A stretch of 54,910 nucleotides of DNA from Syncephalis plumigaleata (taxonomy: Eukaryota; Zoopagomycota; Zoopagomycetes; Zoopagales; Piptocephalidaceae). Where the stretch lies: assembly GCA_025201365.1 (NCBI GenBank), contig JAIXMF010000050.1, positions 1-54,910 on the forward strand. Reading direction: 5' to 3'. The notes beneath the pieces were generated by a model that was not told the DNA's origin, did not search any database, and worked only from the letters and a program-made list of their open reading frames with translations. The position numbers and the translations under genes are program-made. Shown piece by piece: positions 1-11,400 of the stretch. The first letter of the stretch is position 1, and the number at the start of each line of letters is the position of its first letter.

Positions 1-534
1 TAAATACTATTTTACTATTTACCAACTACGTGAAGTGTCTCATTACTCTTGGCTGCCACCCATTTGCCATCGATAAACGCTGACGTACGGAATAGACCGG
101 CATCTTTTAGCTGTACATACAAGTACAGAAATACATACATATATACCAACATGTATATTAGCTATAGTGTTTATTCATAGACTAACTACAACAAATACCT
201 GAGCAATACGTGGATGCGACATGGTAGAATAGAGTGAACTAGAAGAGCGTAGCAAATAGATGTTGCTATAACAAGAGGACAGCTTAACTCGAGGTAGATA
301 ACGCACAGAGAGACGAAATGAAGTAAGCATGTTGGAAGCAAGTAAAAAAGTCTTAAACGAAGGTCTTAAATAGTTATGATCAAGCTATTATCATCCACAC
401 CAGTAGAAACTAAAACAAGTTGGATTTACTACGGCTAACACACGTTCACTCGATGGTCGTTACACGAACGTACACGGACATATACGTATGCATGTACACA
501 CATACACGTACACGTACACGTACACGTACACCTC
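1..534. other. Intergenic, no gene recognised
   Basis: No open frame here looks like a gene. The right end (about 503-531) is a perfect (TACACG)n hexamer microsatellite lying immediately 3' of the SDE2 stop codon on the minus strand, so it probably falls in the SDE2 3' UTR. A gene extending in from the left edge cannot be excluded. Confidence 0.5.
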
Positions 535-1778
535 TTACACGGCTTTTCCTCGTGCCGCCATCGTTCTCTTTCTCGGTGTACGCGGTGTAGTCTTTGTATT
601 CTCCTTTGATGCGTGCAATGTTGATGCTTGTATTTCCTCATTATTACTAGGAGGATCATTTGTGGTTGTTGTGGTTGTTGCAGTGGTTGTAGTGGTTGCA
701 GTTGTAGCTTTGGATGACGTGCCTCTATTCGAACTAAGGCTGGCGTCATCGTCTTCGTCATCGCGTTCGTCATCTGTACCACTGCTACTGCCTAAATCGC
801 CTAAATCAGCATCCCTATACATCATTCGTAATTAATAGGTATTCTTATCATCATTATCATCATTATCTCACTCATACTTACCACATAGCAAATGCAGATG
901 TCGTTGTTGCTGTTTTATTCCCATTTGATGTGCCACTACTCGTAGAGGAGGATGCAGATGGTGATGAGGAAGCAGTCACCGCGGTATCTTCATCATTATC
1001 ACAACCATGATTCGCTGTTGTTGTAGAAGTAATATCCTCCTCCTCTTCCTCCTGTTGAATAGCTATCCATAACAAAGCATTAGCAATTGGCACTCATACA
1101 ACTAATAGTATAGCATTGTTATATGCTTAAATACCTTGTTGTACGGCTAATCGTACATCCTCTTGGATACGTTCATTGGTATCGAAATAGGCTGTATCGT
1201 CGAAACGGTGCTTCTTAGGGGCTGGCTCCTTTGAGTACTTTGCGATCTTTCGTTTGATCTTTTCCTTCTTTTGCTGTTGACGCTCCTCCTCGCCCTCCAT
1301 ATAATCGGCCAATCTGTAAATAATAAATAATAAATAATAAATAAATAAATGCTTAGTATAATCACGCACATCGAGCACTATAATGGCGGGATACTCACGT
1401 CTTGGCTCGTTTCGTCGTCTTTAGTCGACGTCCATTGAGATCGCGACAACTATCAAAGTTGGTGGCTTTTCTCGCTGCTAAGCGTGCACCCATCTTTCGC
1501 AATTCACTACCGAATCCACCTTTACCACCCTGCATACACATACTAAGTGATAGGTAGACTACATGATTGGCACGGTTACTGCTGTTGCACGGTGAGCGTA
1601 GCATCCCATCTAGGGTTGAACAGGGTAGTCCACCCACGGTGGTTAATCGTTGCTCGTCCACTGGAATTCCCGTTACCGTAGCCAATCGTGACTGAACAGC
1701 ATCTAGTGTGAGGCTGTTAGTGTCAACCTCAATGACCACAGAGGGTCGGGATAGTTGTGAGACAATAGCGGTAATCAT
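535..1778 (-). CDS. SDE2: SDE2-type ubiquitin-fold splicing/genome-stability factor
   Basis: Four exons: 1399-1778, 1135-1313, 882-1062 and 535-814 (introns 85, 72 and 67 bp), 339 aa. Residues 1-85 form a ubiquitin-like fold ending in the diagnostic GGKGG processing motif (residues 84-88) followed by FGS. The downstream conserved block contains CRDLNGRRLK and then a Lys/Glu-rich helix. The C-terminal half is low-complexity Asp/Ser/Thr, ending in a basic tail. In known Sde2 proteins a deubiquitinase cuts after the first GG; the Lys-started C-terminal part joins the spliceosome and, in animals, acts at replication forks. The ATG at 1778 was chosen because upstream codons are low-complexity and the ubiquitin-like fold starts there. 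The identification rests on the GGKGG-FGS plus CRDL-GRR pattern, which I regard as family-specific. The exact edges of the Thr-rich last exon are less certain than those of the first two. Confidence 0.88.
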
Positions 1779-1999
1779 AGTGTAGCGAATGCAAGTATAG
1801 ATGAATAAACGAACACAGTGGAAAGAAGAAAAAATGACCTTGGAAGTCACAACACACACACATTTGCATTTGATGGTTAAATAAATGATAGAATTACTAC
1901 ACAACTTTGTTAATTTATTACATTAGAGTAATCATTATTAATATTAATATATATTATTATTAGTATTAGTATGAGCGTTCTACGTATAATCCATAATAA
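1779..1999. other. Short intergenic between two minus-strand genes
   Basis: Holds the SDE2 upstream region and the 3' end of the next gene. It contains AT-rich ATT/TAT runs around 1930-1975. No coding or RNA feature was seen. Confidence 0.5.
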
Positions 2000-3311
2000 T
2001 TACTGCCATCCCCAGTCATCATCATCATCGTCGTCGTTGTCGTCGTCTGCTTCTTCATTATACTTGTTCTTGCCCTTAGTGTTTCTATGATTGTTCTCTT
2101 CAGAATCCGATTTCTTCGCGTTCTTTACCGTTTTACTTGATCGTTTACTCGTTCCTTCCGTTCTGTCGCCACCATCATCGGAACTGCCCAGTTGCCAAAT
2201 GGTACTCTCCATGGGATAGGCTTCTCCTGGCATGTAGCCACGTTCGGCTATTTCCTCATCGGCTGCCTGAACTGCCTGACGCGCCACTCGGAATATATAG
2301 ATTGTCACGCCAATGCCTAGTAGACCGGCCAGTATACCAAGTAGTATTTTGCCCATCGATGGATGTTGAAATAGAGCATCCGTTAAATTCTCCAGATTAG
2401 CACCAATGGCAACATGTGTAATCACTTTGGTCAAAGAGATGGCGGTAGCAATCGAGAACATCTTCAGGGATATGCCCGCTAATGAAAGTAACGCATTCAT
2501 TAAACTATATGGATAGGGAGCCAATCTAATAAGAATCAAAAGCTACCATCTAGTTGATTAGTATTGCGTCGTATTAGACATTCGCGTACCGCACACACAC
2601 ACACATTTCACTATACGAACCTTGATACCTCTACGATCTACCGCTTTTAGTACTGCATCCAGATGAGGTGAGCTATTCACCAGTCGTTGTGCATAGTTAC
2701 GCCCAAAACGACGACATAGAATGAAACAAGCACATGCACCAGATAGTGCACTAACAATGGACACCATAAAGCCTAATGGTACACCGTAGACATAGCCGGC
2801 AAACGTGGCAAGTGTACCGTAACCTGGTACAAATGGAAAACTAGTGGCGAATATAAGACTCATAACAATAAGTGCACCTCTACAATACGATAGATAGATA
2901 GATAGATAGATAGATACAAGAGGGAGAAAGCGTTACTCGTCGTTAATCAATCACAACTATCATAGTGACATACCCTAGACCGTGATCTTTAAGCCACGTA
3001 CTTAATTCTTGTAACAGATGAAGAATCGCCGTATAGTTGAATAAAAATAGAGTACCGATAATCGCGTATACACCGCCAATCAATAGCAGAGGCAGTAGAC
3101 GACGTAGACGTACTGGTAAACAAGCGGCGATTCGATACAGAATACGTGGACCGATACCCGGTCGTAATCGCTTTGTCGTCTTGGCGGTACTTACGAGACC
3201 AACAGTGTCCGCGTCTACGTCCAACACTAGACCACCACCATCTCGTAACCCTGCTGCTGCTGCTGCTGCTGTTTCACTGACTGGTTCATACAGGCTACGT
3301 TGTGCGGCCAT
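2000..3311 (-). CDS. TVP38/TMEM64 family (VTT domain) membrane protein
   Basis: Three exons: 2974-3311, 2621-2879 and 2000-2542 (introns 94 and 78 bp), 379 aa. Residues 1-70 are a variable cytoplasmic segment with Ala/Gly runs. A first membrane helix lies around 79-100. Then comes the VTT/SNARE-associated core: the hydrophobic segment with FPFVPGYG, the glycine-rich re-entrant region, a CRRFG motif, and the RLAPYPYSLMNALLS block that corresponds to the R-L-x-P-x-P-x-x-x-x-N signature. A last helix is followed by a Lys/Glu/Asp-rich tail ending in polyAsp-WGWQ. Family members (Tvp38, TMEM64, TMEM41, VMP1) sit in Golgi/ER membranes; the VTT fold is linked to lipid scrambling. The donor of intron 2 (GTTCGT) is weak but is the only choice that keeps the core spacing. 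It is divergent from the thiolase gene, with 576 bp between starts. Confidence 0.85.
2889..2916. repeat. (GATA)n microsatellite inside an intron
   Basis: About seven perfect GATA units in intron 1 of the TVP38-family gene, between its donor (2973) and acceptor (2880). It makes that intron one of the longer ones in the gene. Confidence 0.9.
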
Positions 3312-3887
3312 GATGAACGTGGAATGCTGTTACGTTTAGTGGGCACAATACAAAATGAAATAGAATAAGAAATTGAATACAAATCAAGGTGATGATGATC
3401 ATGATGATCACAGCCATTAATGATCATGGTCAATCCTACTAAGAAAAAGGACATACATGAATACCTTCATATAGAATGCCTATCTTATAAATCTATCAAA
3501 GTATTAATAATCCATTGATTCAATATACGTTGTAACTGCTCCTCTTTATACTAAACAGATGTAGCATTATTACACTAAACACTTTTATAATCTTGTTCGT
3601 CATTGGTCAGTGTTATTCCACCAGTAATCTCGATTTCACGTGTTCTCTTCCCCCGTTTGTTCTCACATCTATTGCGGTACTAGAGTGCCGTCGGCAAACT
3701 CGGCGCTAATCACATCCGGGATCTAGAGTTGTCCAATAAAAGTAGAACGCCCATATCATTGTTGTTGTTGTTGTTGCTCTATCTCCTTTATATTATTTCT
3801 AACCTCTTCAACTATCTTGTTGTGTTTATCTTTCTTTGACACTTCCATCACTACCACTACTACTACTACTACTTTATCTATACAATC
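3312..3887. promoter_or_regulatory. Divergent promoter region
   Basis: Region between the divergent starts of the TVP38-family gene (minus) and thiolase (plus). It contains a CCAAT element at about 3732, a (GTT)n tract near 3762-3775, and a pyrimidine-rich CTA/ACT repeat leader (about 3850-3873) directly before the thiolase ATG. Such pyrimidine-rich leaders are common before highly expressed fungal genes. No TATA box stands out. Assignment as promoter is from position only. Confidence 0.45.
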
Positions 3888-5153
3888 ATGTCTGCTACTC
3901 AGAACCGTGTTAAGCAAATTGCTCAACATTTAACCGCACAACAAGGCGCCGCATCTCGCGTGCCAACAAAGATTGGTGTTAAATCACCGGATGACGTGGT
4001 TATTGTAGCTGCCCTGCGTACACCCATTACCCGTGCTCGCCGTGGTGGTTTCAAGGATACTCTTCCTGACGAGTTGCTTACCGCCGTCTTCAAGGGCGTA
4101 CTCGCACGTACTAAGATTAGCCCGAATCTAATTGACGATGTCGTAGTGGGCAATGTGTTGCCACTAGGTGGTGGTGCCACGGCCGCACGTATGGCCGCCC
4201 TCGCTGCCGGTCTACCCGACACGACCTCCGTCATGACTTGCAACCGTCAGTGTTCCTCGGGTCTTCAAGCGGTGGCTCAAGTTGCTGCAGCCATTCAAAA
4301 TGGCACCATCAACATTGGTATCGGTGCTGGTGTCGAGTCGATGACCAAGGGCTACGGCCCCACCGCCATGGGCGAGACCTCCGAGAAGACGCAAACGAAC
4401 CAGGAGGCCGCCGACTGTCTACTGCCCATGGGTATCACGTCCGAGAACGTGGCACGCGAATTTAACGTGACCCGCCAGAAGCAAGACGCGCTATCCGCTG
4501 AATCGCATCGTCGTGCAGCCAACGCGCAAAAGCAAGGCTTATTCAACGAGGAGATCGTTCCAGTGACCGTGGATGTCACCGACAAAGAGGGCGCCACCCA
4601 TCAAGTCACCATCAAGGCCGATGACGGTGTTCGTCCCAACACCACCGCGGAAAGTCTTGCCAAGCTGAAGCCCGCCTTCTCGGAGTCCGGCACCACCACC
4701 GCTGGCAATGCCTCGCAAGTCTCGGATGGTGCTGCCGCCGTGCTTATGATGCGTCGTGCTAAGGCACAGGAACTCGGCCTACCAATTCTTGGCAAGTTCG
4801 TCACTTCGGCCACCGTGGGCGTGCCACCCAATGTGATGGGTATCGGTCCAGCTTTCGCTATTCCTCAGGCTGCCAAGCAAGCCGGCATCAAGGTGTCCGA
4901 CCTAGAGATCATTGAATTGAACGAGGCATTCGCCTCTCAAGCGGTCTACTGCATCGAATACTTGAAGCTCAACCCGGCCATTGTCAATCCAAAGGGTGGT
5001 GCCATTGCTATTGGACATCCATTGGGTTGTACGGGCGCTCGTCAAATCGCCACTATTCTACCAGAGTTGAAGCGACAGAACAAGCGTATCGGTGCCATCT
5101 CCATGTGTATCGGTACTGGTATGGGTATGGCCGCCATCGTTGAACGCGAGTAA
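3888..5153 (+). CDS. POT1: Peroxisomal 3-ketoacyl-CoA thiolase
   Basis: Single exon, 421 aa. Catalyses the last step of beta-oxidation, thiolysis of 3-ketoacyl-CoA to acetyl-CoA and a shortened acyl-CoA. The N-terminus carries a textbook PTS2 peroxisome signal, RVKQIAQHL at residues 7-15 (R-V-x5-H-L), so import via Pex7 is expected. The nucleophilic Cys is C122 in NRQCSSG, the GHP histidine is H377, and the second catalytic Cys is C407 in MCIGTGMG. NEAF is also present. Length and motifs match ACAA1/Pot1 rather than the cytosolic or mitochondrial acetoacetyl-CoA thiolases. Codons are strongly C-ending and there is no intron, which fits high expression. The ATG at 3888 is followed at once by the PTS2 and is the first in frame after a pyrimidine-rich leader. 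Confidence 0.96.
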   Translation: MSATQNRVKQIAQHLTAQQGAASRVPTKIGVKSPDDVVIVAALRTPITRARRGGFKDTLPDELLTAVFKGVLARTKISPNLIDDVVVGNVLPLGGGATAARMAALAAGLPDTTSVMTCNRQCSSGLQAVAQVAAAIQNGTINIGIGAGVESMTKGYGPTAMGETSEKTQTNQEAADCLLPMGITSENVAREFNVTRQKQDALSAESHRRAANAQKQGLFNEEIVPVTVDVTDKEGATHQVTIKADDGVRPNTTAESLAKLKPAFSESGTTTAGNASQVSDGAAAVLMMRRAKAQELGLPILGKFVTSATVGVPPNVMGIGPAFAIPQAAKQAGIKVSDLEIIELNEAFASQAVYCIEYLKLNPAIVNPKGGAIAIGHPLGCTGARQIATILPELKRQNKRIGAISMCIGTGMGMAAIVERE

Positions 5154-5492
5154 TAATAACTGGTTAATTTAATGGCACGTTTACTTACTTGAAATGATGC
5201 CACTGCTGCTAACCTACACATGACACTTTCGAGTATTACACTCAATTGTTATTCCTGACTATAACTCTTCTACTCGTATAAATATGTTAATAAAATAAAA
5301 AATAACATTCATTCATTCACTTATACTTGATCTAATTGAATAGAGTAAAATATTTGAGCAGTAATTTATTCTACATTCTCTCACAAGTGTAATTAAGCAA
5401 TAGCAACGCGTAATAATAATAAATGAAGAGATAAGATGTTAGTTATTATTATTATTATTATTAGTTAACAATATAGTTGTGAATATACTCTT
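5154..5492. other. Convergent 3' ends
   Basis: Space between the stop of thiolase (plus) and the stop of the Frizzled-like gene (minus). It contains overlapping AATAAA signals from about 5289 that suit the thiolase poly(A) site, and a (TTA)n tract near 5446-5463. No gene seen. Confidence 0.6.
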
Positions 5493-8400
5493 TTATCGTG
5501 GTGCTTGATATATTCTGGGAGGTGGTACTGGCGGTAATTGTCCATTCGGTTCTACATGACCGAATTGTTGACTAACCGCGCGAGCCAATCCGCCAAATCG
5601 TGGACCACGATAGGATGGTGCCAATGATGGATCATTATCACTATTAGTAGTAGTAGTAGTAGTAGTAGCCATATCATCATGATCATCAGTATATTGCTGC
5701 TGATGTTGATGCTGATGTTGTTGACTATAATCCATATTCATGGTTCTACTATCGTGATGCTGATAATTAGGCGTCAAGTAGGTTTGATGGAATGTTGTAC
5801 TAGTTGGGGAAAAGTTACGCTGTACACCAGTAGTGCCATATCCTGCAGCATTGGACGGTGTAGAATAGGAGGAGGGTACCACCGATGGACTTGGTTCCAT
5901 ACCATTATTACTAATAGTAGATAATGATCCCGAAGAAGGAGCAGATCTTAAATAGGATGATGTGGTGGTGGTGGTGGTAGTGGAATGATTGTTCTGTAGA
6001 TGTGGCATATTGGATAAAGGCATGACATCTGGTCTGGAGTACTCCTCGGCATCATAGACGTAATAGTCACTATCGAGGGTGGCACGCGTTAAACGATCCA
6101 TGCTATCGGGCAATGACTCGGGCACTTCCATGAGATCCGACATTAACGTGGAATTACGTCGTTTGGTCGGTGTCGGCAAGGGAGACTCGAGGGACTTGTC
6201 CTCCCATGGATTGTTACTGGTCATTAGGGTCGTGGTATGGCCGTTGCTTATACTTTTGTTGGCAAATCTCGAATGACGCTGACTAACCGTTTTAATGGCG
6301 GATCTTCTCGCGGATTGTCGTCCTAGATACATGCGCCACTCGGAGAAGAGACGTCGTTGCATGCCGAATATCAAGAAGAATGTGACGCCCTGTATGGACA
6401 CGGCTATCTCTGCCGCGATCATTATCTGATAACTAGGCAGTTCCGGTGCCATGATGGAGGCACACTCGCTCTGTCCACGACCAGCTGCGATACACTTGAA
6501 CCAAGCGGGCAATGCCTCCGTACTGTGACTCTGCGTGGTACGTCTGATTTCCACAAAGTAGAATATCCAGTAGAAGATGAGGGCAGAGGTAAGTGCCACG
6601 GATAGTAGCATGGCACGCCATTGCAAACGGACGGTTTCCATGACGAGCATCTTTTGCGCGCGTATCACAGCGCCATGACTAGATGGATTGGATCCGGGTG
6701 AGGTGTGGCCACGTGCATTCCTTCGTACGCGAATGATGTAGATGAACGTCCACACATGTAGGAATACCGCGGGGAACACGACAGCGCCCAAGGGCCAAAA
6801 GAAAATACCCGATTTCTCCTTGCTAACGAGACACAACTCGGCGTAGTCATACTGGACGATGTTCATGGCGAGGGGCACGGCTGCTCCAGCTGCACAGTAT
6901 ATCCATCCGATGGCGACGATCCACTTGTAGTGCTTGCTCATCCACTGACTATTCCAAACCGTGTGCAGATGTAGATTCAGAATCACCGCCGCTATCCAGA
7001 GACAGGCACCGAACGAGCCAAAGATAAGGATGGCCCCTTGAATACCGCAAGCGATATTGTTGCTCATGGTACTTTGAGTGATTTCATCGGTGCATTGTAT
7101 TTTCTTGGGATCGGTCAACACGAAGAAAGATGGAATACAGAATGCCATGAGACTAATGATTGAGAAGAAGATAAGCGATGTTGGGTATTTTCGCTTATTG
7201 GGCAGAATCAAATAGGATACGAGTAGGAAGAGCATTAGCAGGCCAGATACACCACGTATCAGCGTAGCAATACGGAATCCAATCTCAAGCCTGTTAGGAG
7301 GATAGAACGCATTGGTCATGGGACAGGGAATACAACAGCCATTAATACAATGCGCCACCTTGCTATATCTAGGCCATGCTGGATCTTGAACAAGCGGTGA
7401 TGGACAGATAATATCATCAGTTACATTGCCTGCAAGTTGCCAATTGGGTGTAGTTGTTGCTGCGGCTATTGCTGCGGCCACATCTACCATATCAGTAGCC
7501 TCTGTTTGTGCAAGCATGACTATATACAACAAATAAATGAGCCATTAGTATACCAACTGTGAAAGTGTAATCATTATTACCTGGTTTTAAACATTGTCGA
7601 TACTCGATAGAATCATTCGATGACACGCAGTTCAAGTTATCAAGTACTGCCGTGATTCGATGATTGAATCGTGAGATTGCCTGCAATTTACCTCGACATT
7701 CGACATCATCCACCAATTGACTGCATGTCTGTTGGCAACGATAAGTGATCAAATTATCTAAATAACAAGTATACATTAACTAAATGATCAGTTATTATTA
7801 TTGCTCAAATGTCACTTACTATTCGATGAACTCTTGCATTGTGAATAGCTTTGTTCGCATAGATAGGCTTCGTATTTAGCGGCACATTGATCACCGACCA
7901 CTTGACGATCTTGAGCTGACAACCAACGCTCGCTAAGATAACGTTCTTCATTGTCGATGAGTGTCGAGAAACGACTTGTTGCTCGGTTGAAAGTAGTGAA
8001 TGACGTGGCATCACCATCACCATTATTATTATTATTATTATTATTACTGTTCAGATAGAATGATCTGTCTTGGACAAATGCATGACAGATGCCGTTTTTT
8101 GGATAGGCATTGGCAACATTGCAAGCTATAAAAAGATAGGTGTGAGTCTTTTTGTTCATCAAAATAGCATATATATACACGAGATTCCCATGTTCGCTTT
8201 CGTTTTAATAACATATATTCTCTCCTCAATAATGTGTAGTGACATCCACCTATTGATGTGGGTAAGTCGCCGTGCTAATCGGTCAATAATGATCTCCATA
8301 TTAGGAGAATGTCCCAAAATGAAAGCATTGGGGCACAGGCCTACCACCGATTCCCATCTCTCACACACATTTGCTCTATTGAGGATAGTCGAAAGCGTAA

Positions 8401-8495
8401 CATGTTCACCATTGAGAACTACTCTGCTTACCTGCATTGACAACGATGCTCTGTGCCAGGGTCACGAGAAATAGAAGAGTAAGTTGAAAAGTCAT
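5493..8495 (-). CDS. Frizzled-like seven-helix receptor with cysteine-rich domain
   Basis: Exons 8432-8495, 7820-8125, 7581-7757 and 5493-7519 give 857 aa. Residues 1-21 are a signal peptide. Residues 23-180 contain exactly ten cysteines with Frizzled-CRD-like spacing (C-x8-C-x6-C, later C-x3-C, and last pair x11), interrupted by a polyAsn run. Seven membrane helices lie near 267-288, 295-316, 341-366, 381-403, 420-446, 483-506 and 547-568. A 290-residue cytoplasmic tail rich in Ser, Thr, His and Gln follows. The Lys-Thr-x3-Trp Dishevelled-binding motif of animal Frizzleds is absent after helix 7; only the Trp (SEW) remains. Ligand and pathway are unknown; Frizzled/Smoothened-like receptors are known from amoebae and some early fungi. 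Intron 1 is either 306 bp or hides an extra exon (8179-8340, see findings). Confidence 0.85.
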
Positions 8496-11400
8496 TATGC
8501 CGTTACTGGTATTGTGTTGCTGTTGTTGTGGTGATGGTGGTGGTTAAAAAAGTGATCGGCCAGAAAACAAGTAACGAATACTATGAAACACACACACACA
8601 CAAACACTAATGATCATGAATTGCAATTAGTATTTGTAAATATTAACACAATAAACAATGCATCGCTATATTCCTCAAGAATCAATCGATCATATACATT
8701 GCTGCTCAAATCGCATACTATGACTCTACTAGATACATCAAACACTATCAACCGCACACAAGATAAATACCAACCTGTTCACCTCTCAATGACAGATATC
8801 AAAGCAATATTGATTTGATCGAGTATCCCGTCACAATAATTACAAGACGAGGAAGCACCGATGATGCTAGCAGGAAAGTGTACGAATGTTCGTAAAAGAG
8901 AATTAGGTGGAGGTACACGAATACCGAAATACCATTCGAAAGGGATGAACGAGAGGACAGAAAAAGAAAATATACAGAAAATAGTATATACTAAGCAAAG
9001 GAAGACGTTAGAATATAGACAAAGAAAGGATGGTACGCGCGAAACTTGTTATAAAATAGACGCGCGCGCTACCCTGTCAAGTATCTCGTCCCTAATAAAT
9101 AATCATATAAATAGAAGCGGAGATCGAAGCGATAATAGCGGAGTTGTCGCTTCCCAAGTCGAAAAAGTTATCGGCGCTTGACTAGCTGATTGTCGACGTA
9201 GTACAAGTTCACATTCGTATATCGACGAATATATCGACGAGTATAGAGAGAGAGAGAGAGAGAGAAAGCGTAAAATAACAAGTGAAGGGAATAGAAGAAA
9301 TTCGAAAAGAATCCTTGCTACACGTAAATCTAACGGGTACATCCCATCAAATAAAGGATAGAATAGAACAGAATGCCGAGCTATGCTTGACTGTCATAAG
9401 ATGGCGTACACAACATCGCCTCAGTGGGTATATGATCGTGTTCACACAACTCGCACATATGCATACATACGCACGACAATGACGACAACTACAATGGAAA
9501 GGTGGTAGGGTCATGCGATGTGCACAAAGCGTTACATACACTACAAAAAAGAACAAAAATGCCATCTCGCATTTGCGCAATGATTTGCCGAGTACGCATA
9601 TTTACCATAAAGCTAATAACGGTATGTAATTGCCGAGAACAAATCATCGCTTGGCACATTTGATAAAGAAAAAAGCCGTGCTATCCGGCATATTGCATTG
9701 ATCTATTATTGTCAAATGCACCCATTCATCTACAAAATAAAGAGTGGGTGGGTGACTAAGAAAGCAACTCTCTCTCTCTCTCTGTAACATAGAAAAAGGA
9801 CTTTTTCTGTCATACGCTTCTCTAATCATCAAGTACCAGTACGTCTACGCGGCAATTGTGGCGTGGTGTGGTGTGTGCGGGGTAATCCATAAACGCAAGT
9901 AGATTCAAGCAATTTCTCACGTGTATATATACGCCATAATGGCATCGATTACCGCAAATAGTATATACGAGTGCTCACACAATGGCACAAGGAAACTCAG
10001 GCAGAGATAGGCGCGCACGTACACTCATACACAAATATACATAGCATGCATCATTGATGAGCAGTGATCATTCAGTATATGAAGCATGCAAAGATGTACA
10101 TACATAGATAGATAGATATATACCTGATATTTAATCGTACACGTACACACTTGAGCGTGCAGATTCGCAATAAGTAAATGATCAACTTTGTGGCAGTTAT
10201 ACACCTGGCACTAGAATATTACTACAAGTGTGGTCGTTAAAGCGTTTGAACATGTAGGAGCGAGGTGAAAGAGGCAAAGAGCATCCCATCAGTGGTAGTA
10301 TCAAGAAGTGCACTTTTAAGCGTGACTGTAAAATAGGAAAGAACAATTCATGGGGGCGCAATTCACCGGTGATAAGGCATCCGAATGTAATAGGCTGCCA
10401 AATTAAGCTTCAATAGGAAAAACCTGACGCGAAACATTGATAGCAGAAAATTGTACGGATGAAACGACGACACCATACTTGTATAGGCGTATTAATAAAA
10501 GTATACCAACGACATACACATACGCACAAGCACACAATAGAAAGAGAGGAAAGAAACAAACGGAAACAACTTACCGATATTATGATGGGTGATGGTTTTG
10601 AATTGGTTAAACGAAGGATTGGTTCTTTGGCGTATAATTAACAAATAAAGGTGTATGTATGCTTTTAACGTTTCCGCATATTAATATATCGGCCAAGCAC
10701 TACGGTGCGTTAAGAGGGATCGCTGAAAACGAGGAGGTGAGGAAAAGCTGTAGGAAGACGTTAAGAATGAGATATGTATTCTTGAAACTGGTCAGAATAG
10801 GTTCCAGAATGATATTGAATATGTTATTTCTTTAAAAGCTACTAATATACCACAGTTCAAAGCTGCCCTCACAAAGTTCGGTCAAAGAGACGCTACAGGC
10901 GAGTGGCACGCAAACTAGGAAACTCGTGGCAGAAAATACGGGAGGTGGGAAGTAACACTAAGGCAAGCACAATGAATGGACCATGAAACCGGCGGGTTAC
11001 ATCCACAGACACGCACACAAGTCGGTGTATCACCACAGCAGTATATCCGGTTGATATGATAAAGCAATAAGTGGTAGTTTGGGGTGGTATAGGGATGTGT
11101 GTGTGCGAGAGAGAGAGAGAGAACAAGAAAGAAAACAAGAATTGGATGAGAAGAGTTGGTTGCAAAAATGACTTAGTGCTAGCATTGCAGGTTTTGTACA
11201 AACCATCGCTTATTATTGCTTGCTTGTTCCGTTTCAAGTCAACTCGCTTCTGATATGGCTTCGGTACATTTGCCGTACAATCAATTGTTGTCAAACTGGT
11301 GTAGATCATTCCGTGTGGTTTGTTCTCCTTTATGCTAGATCAGCCAAACACCAGATTGCTGCACCTAGCGTCATCGGAACAAAGAAGAATCAGCGTAGAA

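Noticed and set aside
488-835. Plus-strand frame opposite SDE2 exon 4
   Set aside because: It is the antisense shadow of the Thr/Asp-rich SDE2 tail and a hexamer repeat.
3923-4243. Antisense frames in the thiolase gene
   Set aside because: Long antisense frames arise from its biased C-ending codons; the sense protein is fully explained. The same applies to enolase and tubulin shadows.
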